Source of the DNA: Sweltsa coloradensis
Taxonomy: Eukaryota; Arthropoda; Insecta; Plecoptera; Chloroperlidae
DNA: 64,000 bases
Assembly (NCBI GenBank): GCA_024449915.1
Contig: JAMZAV010001744.1
Coordinates: 186,001-250,000 of the forward strand
Direction: 5' to 3'
Each line of letters begins with the position of its first letter. The first letter of the stretch is position 1. Below are positions 1 through 11,073 of this stretch, piece after piece. Both the position numbers and the translations under genes were made by a program. Under the pieces are notes generated by a model, which was not told where the DNA came from, made no database searches, and saw nothing but the letters and a program-made list of their open reading frames with translations.

Positions 1-379
1 CACCCATGTTTAGTACGTAGAGGAATTTCCCATGCAATATTTACTAAATACGTCAATTTACTGTGAGTAAATATTTGTAGCCATCGTATTTTCTGAAGTG
101 ATTGCATCTCATTGAGATCCGCGTGACCTAAATCATCAATGTTGTTGACAATGTACCTATTGCGTAGAAATTCTTTCTTAAAAGGCCCGATGAAGTGTAT
201 GGCATCATGAGTCTGAAGCATTTAATAACATCACTCTTGAATACTTCTATCTGTAGCCTTCCATAAAGGCATCTGCAGTTGAGAATCGCCAGGGTTGTGA
301 GGATCGTTAATAGATTTTAGAAAGTAGTTGACGAGTCTTGTTTTCATTCTAGAATTTAAAACGACTGCCAAGGCTGAAA

Positions 380-960
380 CGCTTGAGTTTATTTTTTTTG
401 CCTGTAACTTGTTTTGACGGTGATGCTGAAGGTGTGTTCCGGTTTGCTTGTACTTGCTGATGAATTGTTTCGCCGTGTATTAACTATATATTCTTGTGGT
501 ATTGTTAAGTTCTGCCAAAACCTGTGCAAACACCTCCCAGCCCTGAGGAGCAGTATCTCTTCTATTTACGTACTTAAATCCGAGATGAGTATCAACAATG
601 GACGAGCCATGAAGCTGGCACCTCGAACACTTACACTCCAAAATTTGTCCCAATTTATAATTTCTGCACTATTCAGACTATCATACAGCAGCTCTGCTAT
701 GTCTTGTACATCTTTGGAAGAGATCTCAGTGTTTGAATTTAATAACATCTTTGACTTTATCCTTCTTCTTCTCCTTCTCATTTTTAACAACCAGGTTCAT
801 TTTCACTTGTTCTATTTCACTTATTATGGGGAGTGCGATGGGATACGCAAACTCACTTGTAAAGTGTAAAAACCGTGAGAGTACTTGTTTATACTGTAAC
901 CATTTCATCATCTGTGACATTTTTTAGCTTAAGTATACGTTCCATTTCTGATCAAGTGAA
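380..960 (-). pseudogene. Remnant of short ORF downstream of Polinton-type polymerase
   Basis: Minus-strand coding remnant in at least two frames. From about 790 to 600 one frame reads through ELLYDSLNSAEIINWDKFW. The adjacent frame then continues through GSSIVDTHLGFKYVNRRDT and GWEVFAQVLAELN, ending near 465. The pattern (a Trp-containing segment, a G-S-x-I-V-D block, then G-W-x-x-F-x-x-x-L) resembles a short conserved ORF that I associate from memory with virus-like DNA elements of invertebrates. I cannot name it with confidence. It lies downstream of the polymerase remnant on the same strand, so it is probably another gene of that element. The frame switch inside a conserved-looking stretch means a pseudogene or a sequencing indel. 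Confidence 0.4.
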
Positions 961-964
961 GATA

Positions 965-1400
965 TGGTATTATTGACAGGATTTTTCTGCACCGTCTGGT
1001 TTGAATCCTGCCAGTGTACAGGGTCTATGAGTAACATTTTCCTTTGTAGGTTCATGATTAAAGATACTTCCAAGAATACCACTCAGAAGAGTGCAAGTAG
1101 CAGTGGAGAATTGCACCACCACGTCTGTTGTAAAATATTCTTTTTCTTTTCTAATTTTCACCTCGACACACAAGTTCCTCAACAACCTCTTTGACGAGAA
1201 AGTTTTCTTCTGAGAGTAGTTTAGAGATACTCGTCCTTTTAAAGTGTTGTCTGCACATTCACAGGATAACTTTATAAGTCGCAATCAGCAGCTTTAATAT
1301 TAATTTGCGCATGTGTGGACTTGCACGATTGAAGAGCACGGAGCAAATCAGCATGGCTGAGTACTGTGCTAGACATGATGCTCAAATGAATGAGAATGAG
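965..1400 (-). pseudogene. Remnant of small basic protein ORF, likely same virus-like element
   Basis: A 104-residue minus-strand frame (1284-970) begins in coding sequence that seems to extend upstream to about 1,390, where another frame reads HADLLRALQSCKSTHAQIN. It contains CECADNTLKGRVSL, then a Lys/Arg-rich stretch, then a hydrophobic LLSGILGSIF segment. The order (helical N-terminus, C-x-C-A-x-N-T-L, basic middle, glycine/hydrophobic tail) resembles small basic proteins I recall from Polinton/adintovirus-like elements, possibly virion-associated. That link is recall, not comparison. At least one frameshift separates its parts. Its placement between the polymerase and the 380-960 remnant supports membership of the same element. 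Confidence 0.4.
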
Positions 1401-2239
1401 AGGTGCATGATGTTTTATAGATTTTTTGGTAGGACCACGTAGCAAGACTTATCATCAGGAAAATATTGAAGTTCTAAAACGCATAATGTTCTGGTGTAGA
1501 TTGTTTAAAGTCAAATAAGAGGTATCCATGTGGGGCAGATGTTGCATCTTCAAAAGGTACTCTCTTACAATAATGGATTGTCAGATAAAACCTGTCTTGA
1601 CAGGTGACGGATTTGTGCACGATCACGTGGATTTTTAAAGCATACCAAGTAGTGAGAGTTTAGAGACATACTCTCCTGCGCCCTTACACTTTGATGAAAC
1701 ATGTTTGGGAAATAAATGATACATCAAATTTCATATGATGAGACCCTTTAGTGAATAAGTCCACAACTCTTTCATCCAGCCTCACGCATCATACTCGTCA
1801 ATTATCACTAGTTTTGCACCTTAATGAGGAGGAAAATCTTCAAGCCTGCGGTAATCCTGATGAAAAACGTACTTTATATTTTTTATTTGTTCATAGAGGT
1901 CCTTGCCATTCGAATAACACCATACCACTTATTGATTTGTTTGTCCACAAGTGCTGGGAGAGATGAAATTAAATTTGGAAACTAAATGTGATTTTCATAC
2001 TGTGAGACCACAAATAATGCTGTAAAGGATGTTGCACTTTGGATCATTGCACTAACTGTTTGAGAGTCGTCAATGTGCTTTCTTATAAAGCATTTTAATC
2101 ACCTGACTGAATAGTTAGAAAAGCCCCCGCACTACGTCAAAGTTAGCAGTCAATCGAGGGGTCCTCTATTATTGTTTAGAGGGAAAGGTCCACGTGGAGC
2201 TTGGTGTATTACTCACATGTAAAAAACCTCTATATTACA
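1401..2239. other. No recognisable gene; probable decayed element sequence
   Basis: Between the polymerase C-terminus and the small basic ORF remnant. The only open frames are short and discontinuous on both strands. It is probably the decayed tail of the polymerase gene plus the spacer to the next ORF. I see no repeat, RNA gene or regulatory motif to report. Confidence 0.4.
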
Positions 2240-4483
2240 GAATTTTAGCAAGTTGCTATGTACATGATTCTTTACAATGCTTGGAATCACTAGCTTAAAC
2301 GTTGACGTTGAAAACCATATGGAACTGTGTCATAGTAATCTACCATACGCCGTTCGTCCACAACAGCTTCTGTATATTATTCATTCTCTTCAACGAGTAA
2401 CAATTTTAAAAAAACAAAAAAAATGTGGTACTCGTACGTCTTATGCGGTGTATGTACAATATGGTGCACAATCATTCAAGTGATGTTTTTCAAGCTTCAA
2501 ATTACTTTGTTGCTGGCACTGTAGTTAAGCCTCAGCCCGCGAACTTTGCATACAGAGTGGTAACTGCATGGTCACCTCCACACACCCACTTTTACGAGTA
2601 GGTTTTTTCGGACCACCATGACAATATATATGAACCAGTCCCCGTACTCTTGAAGCTCATCGCGCATATACCCAAAGTAGTCAACACCATGGAGGATCAA
2701 CGTCACCAGGTCGGCTCACAAAATAACATATCTTGTCATAGTTAGAGAATCTCTCACCCAACATTTTCCAGGTATGAATAAGCTTCAACCTAGCAAGAGT
2801 TGTTGTATAAGCAGCAATGACTACATTTGTCTGTGGTGATGCGAGTCTTCATCAATTGAGTTTTCTTTGTATGTGATCATCATTTTGCCATCGCTAATGA
2901 CATCACAGGAAACAAATCATTCCGGGGTTGGAGACAACTCTACCGCATCTAGTGTATGGAGTCAACGTCAGTGCTTGTAAGGTCATTCTTGTCCAAATTT
3001 CCCCAGAACGAATTGAGGCATTAGCTTAGCCTTAGTTCTTTTACCAGAATATATTCAATTTGGAGGGTTCCAACTTGATACCTTCCTAGACTAAAAATTC
3101 GCTAGATATCGTTGCTTTTATCTGATTGTTTCGTACACAACTGGCCAGCCGCTTGTTCAGCTTAAGTTCAGGAAAGTATTTACATTACTGCAGAAAGAGA
3201 CCCCTGACATGGTTCTGGGTCATACGTTCGGTCTTATAATTCCATATACTCCTGAATTCGGTGATGACATTAGCCATGTTCAATTGCCTTCTTTACCCTC
3301 GTCCACAACCCAAGTTCCTAGTCAGTTATTTTGCATATTAGCCTTGTGAGTGCCACTCTGTTTGACAACCTTGTCAAACCACATTCATTACACAAGACAA
3401 CATTAACTTCCATTAATTTTCTTTGAAGAACTGGATGATACAAGTTAGTAGGTGGTATACAGTGCACTTTATTCATACCTTTAAACGACTCAAGGTGTTC
3501 AGGTCATTTCCAAAAGTTTTGGCACAATCTTTCGCCCACGTATATTGTGGGGTGACATACTGGGTATCGTTCCATATTTATTGACCCAGGGGTAGAGAGA
3601 ACAAATATCAAAGTATTAATAACTTCACCTGGTTTACAAGCATAGTAAACCTGGTGCAATTTGTACGTCCACCATAAAATGCATCGCGGGGATTCAGGGC
3701 ATGTCGTGGCGACGAGGATGCTTCATGAGAAAAGTGTTAGTGCATGGTTCCTTACTTTCTGGCATTAAAAACTAAACCCCACATCTCAACACATTATAAA
3801 ACCAGCCCCTCTCAGCATAGCAATCTTATGTCGCGTAGCTTCAAGCTTGTCACCATTGTTCATTTGTGCTGCTCTGGTGATGTGCTTGTTCTGGGAAGCA
3901 CTGGGGGCCAAACCCATGATAGTAACAGCCTTGTAATTCAAAAAGGGTCTTGGAATTGTCATTGATAGCCATCAACTTTAGTCCAAAATTCTTGATGTCA
4001 CGACCATCTCTGCCGTCTTTATATTTACACCCCGTGATGTGCTCCCACGTATCCAAACACAAATGCTGCAAAAACGATGCTTATCAGGCTTCTTACCCTC
4101 CAGGAGGTAGCAGAGGTATTTTGTTCTCCTGGAGGAAGTTTTTGTCGGTACCTTTCACATGCATGCACCTGCAACGTTATCGTATCCCAAACGATCGACT
4201 TTATCAACGCTCAAAAAACTCCTTCTGAAGGAAACACAGGAGTACGAAGAATTTTACATCATCTTGCAATATTCAACAATTCTTTTGAAAATCAAACACT
4301 GACTTTTGTTTATTGCATATCGTGCCACTCCATGAATTCTTTCTCTCTTTTATGGGCATTTCTTCTGCACCATAGAAATTCTTTTCGGGCATTTCACCCA
4401 CATAATTTAAATTATCGGTTTATTAAAGAAGTGAGGAAGACCCTTCTTGGATCTGGCTGCAAGTCAAATGTTTTAGGAAATTC
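2240..4483 (-). pseudogene. Polinton/Maverick-type family B DNA polymerase, central and C-terminal part (broken)
   Basis: Protein-primed family B DNA polymerases of Polintons replicate the element's linear DNA. On the minus strand, in order, I read: a Phe-Pro-Lys-Thr-Phe-Asp start next to the TTAA at 4,484; a PHFFN segment; FMEWHDMQ (about 4,340); FELQGCYYHG (about 3,940-3,910); polymerase motif A, DICSLYP, at 3,609-3,589; motif B, N-S-F-W at 3,014-3,003, followed by a one-base frameshift and then GKFGQ; a TNVVIAAYTT helix (about 2,830-2,800); the motif C region at 2,760-2,700; and CKVRGLRLNYSAS near 2,540-2,500. Motif C should contain Y-D-T-D-S but reads Y-D-K-I-C, so the second catalytic aspartate is missing. 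Frames shift many times. It continues the N-terminal half at 14,080-15,240, separated by the TTAA-flanked insertion. Family assignment is firm; activity is very unlikely. Confidence 0.85.
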
Positions 4484-4487
4484 TTAA

Positions 4488-5985
4488 GGTAATGTATCTA
4501 GGGGTACCAACTTCGCTCAATTATGCTTTTTTGTATAAATCGGATAAATATTGATGTTATACCTAAAAAATCAAGTTTTGAAATTTTTTCGGATTTTTTT
4601 ACGCTGTGTACCGGAAAAAGAAAAGTAGCAAATATAAAAATAACTCACCGATCGAAATACTCACGTCAAGAATCTTCAATTTTTACCTGACGTTGCTTGA
4701 TATGTTGAGTACTTATTAAAAAAAAATTGTGACAATCTGAAATGTAGTTTTTTGTTTTGATTTTTTCGTGTACGGTGTAAAACTCTTTAGTTATCGCGGC
4801 AACATTCTGCTAAGCATAATTAGCGTTATGTAGGGGAGCAGATAAACATAAAACTATTACCAGAATTGTGCGGGCTGAACACTTAGCTTGCATTAGCCGT
4901 ATAAGGATCTATTTAGGCCTAAAAACTTTTCGCACAGTATGTCCGCGTGAATGCCTGCAGAAACCGCGAATTGTGCCCGTCAGCGGCCGAGCCATGACTG
5001 AGCTTGTCAAGTTTACGACTCCGGTCCAGAGGCGCGCACAGCCGGTGGCGAGTAACTGGAGAACTACTAGCGCTGTTGTTCCTTGCTCGATGCCGCCGAT
5101 AAGGCGCAACCTTTGAAAACTGATGCTCGGGCTCCGTTTCCTGCGTCTGGTTCTCCCATCTCAACATTTGTGAAGTGGTGGCAAGAGCATCTAATAAATG
5201 TGTGTGACACACGTATTAACGTATTGAAAGAGTACCTACATTACGTCGTGAAGTGCAATCGCACCTCAATAGTCAGTGCATTAGCGATGATTTTATTAAT
5301 GATTTATTGAAGATGGAGATGATGAATGTGTATTATATCAAGTGAAAATGGGAAAACGTTAATTAATTCGGGCCACAAAGGAAAATTAACACTTGTCTTA
5401 TACTCGTAAATAGTTCAAGCATTTTAGTTATGTGAATGCAAAATGTCAGTAAGTTCTTGATTAGGCTATTGAAACAGGGACAATAACGGCTGATTGGATT
5501 TTAGCTGTGAAAAACACCTTTATTATCATCAGTATTATATGTGACAATGGTAGGAATAGTACGAGGAAAAAATCGTCAGAAAAAAAGAAACAAACGTTCG
5601 AAAGCAAAGTGAGACGAAGAAAAGGGGCGCTGGCCTGCGGACTTCTAAAGGACGGTAAGTGATGTCTAGGGTTGGACTGATTGATTTTATGGTTATGTAC
5701 CTGCCCCATAACAGACAGGTCGGCCAATGTAGGGTTATGGATCCGTACCGCCTACGCCCTACACAACGTGGTACATGGGCATACATGCATAATTGAACAG
5801 TGATATAGGGACTATCCAAAAAATAATCAAAAATCAAAATTAATGTAGATTCAACATTCATTCACTTGAAAACAAAGTTACTATTATAAAAATAAGTAAG
5901 TAATTATTATCACTCTTAATTATTAACAGTGCGTATTTATATGGAATGAATCATAAACTCATTATGAAGGGTGTTTTCAAACCGA
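4488..5985. other. Left part of insertion without a recognised gene
   Basis: The first 350 bases are AT-rich and non-coding. From about 4,870 to 5,320 base composition is higher in G+C and a plus-strand frame of 82 codons (4,868-5,116) is followed by one of 75 codons (5,083-5,310). Neither resembles a family I know. This could be a 5' exon or promoter-proximal region of the Mutator-like gene further right, but nothing shows that directly. Bases 5,320-5,985 show no coding signal. Confidence 0.3.
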
Positions 5986-5989
5986 AAAT

Positions 5990-6121
5990 TATTTCAGGGC
6001 TGTATCTAGAACATGCCACCAGATGAACCACAGTCCAGCACCCTAAGCCAGGTGTTTCAGAATTGAGACAGAAGCTGGGAGTGGGAGTCCTTCATCCCCG
6101 ATAAGAGATCAAACAGGTGTG
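5990..6121 (+). pseudogene. Exon-like segment, copy 1 of a duplicated Ser/Pro-rich exon
   Basis: It begins after a polypyrimidine/AG acceptor-like sequence (ATTATTTCAG, ending 5,997) and ends at CAG|GTGTGT, a good donor consensus (about 6,116). Frames read a Pro/Ser-rich peptide including MPPDEPQSSTL and, further on, GSPSSP. A similar unit recurs at 6,728-6,839 with the same 3' part and donor. It sits on the plus strand upstream of the zinc-ribbon exon at 7,233, so it may be a linker exon of that Mutator-like gene. Stop codons in each single frame indicate decay or indel errors. Confidence 0.35.
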
Positions 6122-6279
6122 TGTTTTGAACACGTTTTGACATAATTTTGTTCATTCTGGGAATATCACACATACAAACTGCATCTATCGCACAGAAATT
6201 ATTAAAAAAGTTATTGTTACAAACACAGTATAATTCACATTGTGGTTATGGTAATACGTTTTGAAGACGATTGGAACAG

Positions 6280-6480
6280 TCAGACGGCAGACCTGTATAG
6301 CGCGGTGGCGAATGCAAGGCCGTTGCCACAACTATTTGACAAAGCCAACATTCCAGTTTTAGTCGCAGCGACGTTCTGTGCGATGATTTGGCTGTGAATG
6401 TGACGGAGATTTGACCTTGTGTGACTACAAGAAGTGAGAATTGCGTTGAAGGTTAGCAAGGTCGTCTTTGCCATAGTCAT
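6280..6480. other. Unassigned segment between the two exon-like repeats
   Basis: A 66-codon open frame lies on the minus strand (6,480-6,280), with somewhat higher G+C than its surroundings. It matches no family I recognise and may be chance. The rest of 6,122-6,727 is AT-rich without signal. Confidence 0.15.
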
Positions 6481-6727
6481 TTATTTGCATATGATTACTC
6501 CTCGCGCATAGGGATCTCATGTTGTACTAGTAGTAAACAGAACAGTTCTATTCAATAGACTGTGGGTACACACAACAAGATGTAGATAGTGTAGGCTAAT
6601 GTAGAGAATGTAGTGTAGTGTACTACATAATCAGGTCACGGGATGCTTATTTATTCCGGTGGATTTTCTGTTGAATTATAGCCGTTTCAGATAGAAATGT
6701 TTTGACAAAAAATAAATATTATTTACA

Positions 6728-6839
6728 GGGGACTATCACAACATGCACTAACAGACGAACGTCGTGTCCGGCACCTCAGCCAGGTGGCCAGGCAGAAGCA
6801 GAAAGTCCTTCATCCCCGGACAACCAGAATCAAGCAGGT
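6728..6839 (+). pseudogene. Exon-like segment, copy 2 of the duplicated Ser/Pro-rich exon
   Basis: It starts after an acceptor-like TTATTTACAG (ending 6,728) and ends at AAGCAG|GTGTGG. One frame is open throughout and reads a polar, Pro/Ser-rich peptide including CPAPQPGGQAEAESPSSPD. Copy 1 at 5,990 shares the PAP...PG and SPSSP parts and the donor site. Tandem exon duplication, about 730 bp apart, is the simplest reading. It is likely upstream of, and spliced to, the exon beginning near 7,233. Confidence 0.4.
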
Positions 6840-7232
6840 GTGGGTTTAAAATATTTTAGATAATTTTAAAAGTAGACTATGTACAACCTATATCATTGAT
6901 TGTAAAACCGAGATGCACGCATTGCATCTAACAAACATATTCCACCCATTGCCCCTGACCTGTGCTTTCAATTATTTCTACATTCAAGTTGCGACACCGC
7001 GATATATAAACAAGTGTGCTGCTAGATTATCAATGATCATTCATAACTTGGTTTATAGTATCAGCGATAACGCCTAACGTCCGCCCGTAAGCCCCCACCC
7101 CCCCCTCCCGCCCAAGAACCACATCTAAACAACACGCGCTGCACTTGCAGACGACGACATTAAACCGAGTTCTCTGCACGCAATCGGATTATAAATTTTA
7201 TATTATCACTTTTCGTTATTTACTTTTCAGTG

Positions 7233-7530
7233 ATATTTGGCCAATAGTCAAGCTGAAAGGTGACGAAACGAAAGCCTGCCAGATATTCCCGTCCTTCCAG
7301 ATGTGGAAACTATTACGTTAGATAAGAAGTTGGAAGGCGGACGAAGTAGCTAACATCAGCTACCTCCTTCAGCAATTGACACCTGTCGTCCCATGCAAAA
7401 CATGCACATACAAAGGAAAATATGTTTTTTAAAAAAACGAAGTCCCGTTCAGGCTTAGTAAGCACATTCATATGAATGCGTTATGTGGTGGCAGCCACTA
7501 CGTTCATCAGAAAACAGTGTTGTGAATCAG
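7233..7530 (+). pseudogene. Mutator-like N-terminal zinc-ribbon exon, more complete copy
   Basis: An acceptor-like TTACTTTTCAG ends at about 7,231. Downstream frames read a polar segment, then LDKKLEGGR, ISYLLQQL and a Cys-rich stretch. The layout (GRR-V-x-x-I-S-Y-L-x-x-Q-L, then C-x-x-G ... E-x-R-x-G-L ... Y-E-C-x-x-C) is typical of the N-terminal zinc-ribbon region of the Mutator-like proteins common in insect genomes. The cleaner reading is in the duplicate at 11,073-11,241. No catalytic (DDE) part follows: from 7,540 the sequence is AT-rich and non-coding, so the gene is truncated. Several frameshifts. Assignment is from pattern memory. Confidence 0.45.
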
Positions 7531-7539
7531 TGTTGGACT

Positions 7540-7930
7540 TATCTAGATAAAATTTGTGTTATTTATTATCTTATTAGATAAGTTTATGGTTATCTTTTCA
7601 ATTATCTACATAAATAAAGTTCATTTACCGAAACTTGTAAAGCTTTCAGATAATTTTTTTTACATAAAAATTATTAGGTAAAACAATACTTTAGAAAAAT
7701 AAAATAATCACTTTTTCAAATAAATTACTTCTACCAGTTTACTACATTATGTTCCGGATATTTGACAAAGGGCGGCAAAAGTTGGTAAATAACTTTGCTT
7801 TTCTGTGATAATTATTTTTTATCTATTATCTTTAATCTAGATAATAATTTTGCAATTTATCTTTTATCTTATCTAGATACATTTTTGGAGGATTATCTTA
7901 CCTAGATAAAAATTTAACTAATCTTGTCAC
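7540..7930. promoter_or_regulatory. GATA/TATC-rich block, copy 1
   Basis: A 390-base AT-rich block with very many TATCT/AGATA words, several as the palindrome TTATCTAGATAA. Such density is far above expectation. Possible roles are GATA-factor binding sites or subterminal transposase-binding repeats. No gene is visible next to it. Confidence 0.4.
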
Positions 7931-7998
7931 AAACATGGCAATAAGTCGTCTCCACCTTTTTCTTGAAGCTACAATCTTTGATTTTGTGTCACTGTGTC

Positions 7999-8850
7999 CA
8001 GTGGGCGGTCGGAACAGGGGGGGGCAAGGGGGGCACTGCCTCCCCTAACTTTCATGCCATGGGGGCAAAGGGGGGAAGATTTTAGAGTTGGAAAATCAAG
8101 AGTTTCTACTCACTTTTTGGCGAAAGCAACGTCGGATTGATCTGTCAACAATCATTTCAGGAAGAAACAACCAACAATAACAGGAATGTAGGTTGGCTGA
8201 CGTGTAATACCCCAATCCGAAATCTCTTTGAAATGATTTGCTAGAGTATGGCAGACGGCAAGTGGATTTGGGTTCGCTTCGTGTCACATCGTTATGCGTT
8301 CATGTTCAGTCATCTTTGTAGTGGTGTAGGGAGTAGTGGACTGTGATTTTAGCGAAGTGGCAAGTGGAAGATTATTTCCTCTTAGAGTGTAAGTGTGTAG
8401 TGTGAAATGTAAAGTAAAAGTGTGTGTGTGGTAGTGGTTTCGTGTTAATGAGTTAAAGATAATAAAATTGATATCTCAATTTTAAATATGAAACGAACCA
8501 ACCAGCCTTCAGTTTGTATTTTTTTTTTAGAAGAGGTAAAACAAAAATTTTTTGCCAGTATGCTTCGTCATACATAAAAAATTATGATGTACTTTATTAA
8601 AAGGGCCACTTCACGTTGAGTCTTTGAGTTTTTAGATCGCAGGCAATTGATGTAAAACATCGTTTACAAAGTCAGAGTGCAGTCTAAAACATGACGAAAT
8701 AAACTGTAGTATAGTAAAAAAAATTCGCTTCGGCGAAAAAGGGCCTCCGGCGGCTGGGACTTCGGCCCCAGACTCCCCAACAGTGTACCCTACGAAATCA
8801 ACTAATGGATTTGCCCCCCCCACGACTTTCAAAACGTTCGACGCCGCCTG
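7999..8850. mobile_element. Non-autonomous hAT-type element, copy 1
   Basis: Terminal inverted repeats start CAGTGGGCGGTCGGAACAGG on the left and, as complement on the right, CAGGCGGCGTCGAACG, each followed by a G-run and GCAA. They are flanked by ACTGTGTC at 7,991-7,998 and ACTGTTGTC at 8,851-8,859, an 8 bp target duplication with one inserted T. An 8 bp duplication and CAG...-type termini point to hAT. About 850 bp with no transposase frame, so non-autonomous. The inside has TTCGCTTCGGCGAAAAAGGG, a small hairpin, near the right end. Confidence 0.75.
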
Positions 8851-8859
8851 ACTGTTGTC

Positions 8860-10110
8860 CATAGGGATGGCAGCTGGTTTCTTAGTGTGGGTGTTGTTAG
8901 GAATATAATAGTTGGATTGTTATTTTCAGTGAATTACCAAGGATGTAACAAACAATTATTGTTTTTTTTGAGAGCTGATCTTTGGAGCTGCCAAAGGGGA
9001 ATTACTTTGGCCACATTTTTCTATTTTATAGTTTAAGTTAGAACATAGCAAATAATATGGTAGTGTATAGTAATTATTTATCATTCCATAAAATGCCAAT
9101 AATTTTATAAATAACATAATATACAATCAATAATGTACGTTCATTGTACGTTATATGCGTGATAATATTCGTGTAGGCCGAGCTCGAATATTTCTACATG
9201 ACAAAGATATTATTATTATTTTTATTTTCATTTTTATATCAGAGTTTGCCAAGTTGGGCTTATATTCAAAATCTATGTGATTATTCGCTTTAGTTTTTAA
9301 TTCCTGTTGACTATTGCAATTGTTGTACACATTTTATTGTAGATTAATTTGATTCCATATTTGTACACCACAATTATGATAATTTAGTGTAGAGAGTTGG
9401 AAATTGATATACGCGCAGTTGTGTTAAAATAATGTGTAAAGATCTTATTTGTTTTTGGTTGAGTAGAGGGCGTCGCCTTGGACATGTAAAACTTGTTGTG
9501 TCCTGCACTCTAGGTTTCAAAACCCTGCTTAGAAAAGATCGTAATGGCATTAGGCCTAATATTGTAAAGAAATTACTCATAAATGTGCCACAGCAATATA
9601 TTATGTTTTATAATAATAGCCTTCCACGTTCATCTGTGTAATCATAAAATAACACTACTTACTAAGAACTACAAGGTAAACTACAAAGGCTTTATTGGTA
9701 ATAGTCGAGAACGATATGTTTTTTTATAGTTTTATTAATTTGACGTGGTTATGAAAACACTTACTATGTCATTTTTATTGATTACCAATATTTCTTCCAT
9801 GTGTCATGCTCCCCTATGCGCCCCTATGCCTATCACGTATCACAATGAGTTATCATACTTAGCCATTTTTGTTTATAAATCAAAATAAATAAGATAATAT
9901 TGAGAAGACATGCTTCTTCAGACTTCATGGAATTATTTCCACAAATTTAATTGAAATTACAATTGTATGTTTTAATATACATAGAGAAGTAAATGGTATA
10001 GTTGGTTCCCAATGGATAATTGCAAACGTATTACTAATCAAATACAAATAAAAAGCTTCAGAAGGAAAAGTATATTTATTTGTATTTATGGACTCGTTCC
10101 CTGTCTCCTG
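8860..10110. other. AT-rich non-coding interior of the insertion, copy 1
   Basis: No coding signal on either strand; the 68-69-codon frames at 9,374-9,641 are not conserved in copy 2. A small imperfect palindrome around 9,170-9,200 (ATTCGTGTAGG ... TCGAATATT) and a short duplicated word CTCCCCTATGC near 9,808 are the only structures seen. Confidence 0.4.
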
Positions 10111-10119
10111 GCACCACGC

Positions 10120-10305
10120 AGTTTCAAAGGGAAATGCGCGAACATCGCCGTAAATATGAGCTCGCGGGCCGTTCTCCCCGCTCGCGGTCCGGCGGCGGCT
10201 ATGCCATAGACCTACCAGTTGACACGTTTACTCGACTGAAATCCGAGGTCGCTGCCTGCCGGCCGATCGGCCTGGAGGGGCGGGGAGGGGGGGAGGGGAA
10301 GGACT
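10120..10305. promoter_or_regulatory. GC-rich, CpG-rich block near right end of insertion, copy 1
   Basis: About 185 bases of clearly higher G+C and CpG than the surroundings, ending in a G-rich run just left of the TTAA junction. Composition suggests a promoter or terminal control region, but no transcript structure is visible. It is duplicated at 13,830-14,010. Confidence 0.35.
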
Positions 10306-10380
10306 GATCACTCGCACATACTTGTGTATAATAATTATTGTAAGAAAAAGTCGATTTAGAGGGGGGTAGCTCCACCTTAA

Positions 10381-11072
10381 GTGTATGGGAATAAAAGTTT
10401 ACAAGAGTCCTTAAAAGTTATATCATTGCATGACATTGATAGTAACTACTAACAGTCTTGATTATTTCAGGAGACCACTTGAGGTTTCCAAGAGGATGCG
10501 TAGGGGCTTTTTTTTTTTTTTTTAAAGGGCAAAATGAAAAAGTTGGCCGTCATAACCCCTTCATATTATGAGCAAGGCTACTACATCTTGAACATAAACT
10601 CTGCGTTTTTCGATGTAAGGACAGAAATTCATCTATTGGTTTTCTCCAAGGAATATTTGTTCTCTCTCATCTCCAGGCGACGCAAGCATGACATGGTTCA
10701 TTCACAGGTTTCTCCCATGCACTTTAAACAACATTGTTGAGACACCAAAGTGTGGCACATGTTCAAGAAGGTGAGGCTTTCCATCAAACGGCAGAGTACA
10801 TGTGTGCTTCAATATCATAAAAAATAAACATGTATTAGCCTCCCATTTTTCCTCTTCTTTGTTTACATTTCTGCTATAAACATGCATTGATTAGCAGGGC
10901 AATTTTTTACAAAGGTCACAGTATGTCTATCCCACACATATGTTGCACCCATCTCTAAGATTGACAAAATTATAACATTTTTACATATTTTATTTACATC
11001 ACATACACTTCTGTTCTTTGTGTATGTGGGAGAGGTGGCTGTCAACGCATTCTGCCCCTTGAATCGTTGCGC
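10381..11072 (-). pseudogene. Duplicated fragment of Polinton-type polymerase N-terminus
   Basis: Carried along by the tandem duplication, it corresponds to 14,084-14,745. Minus-strand frames include NRSVCDVNKICK and HLLEHVPH, matching the better-preserved copy, but with more frameshifts and a poly-T insertion near 10,510-10,525. It starts abruptly at the duplication junction and ends at the TTAA of 10,377-10,380, so it can never have been a functional gene. Confidence 0.85.
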
Positions 11073-11073
11073 A

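Larger units (their letters stand above)
7348..11072. repeat. Tandem duplication of about 3.7 kb, copy 1
   Basis: It runs from AACATCAGCTACCTCC in the zinc-ribbon exon, through the GATA-rich block, hAT element and GC-rich block, past the TTAA, and into ~690 bp of polymerase N-terminal coding sequence, stopping at GCGCAGACA. Copy 2 begins immediately after. Copies differ mainly by one-base indels and a few substitutions, and copy 1 has an extra poly-T run at 10,510-10,525. Copy 1 has the authentic left flank (the exon continues upstream); copy 2 has the authentic right flank (polymerase continues). That is the signature of a simple A-B-B-C duplication, real or assembly-made. Confidence 0.9.

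Noticed and set aside
414..869. 151-codon plus-strand ORF near the window start
   Set aside because: Antisense to minus-strand frames with better coding character, and runs through poly-Leu low complexity.
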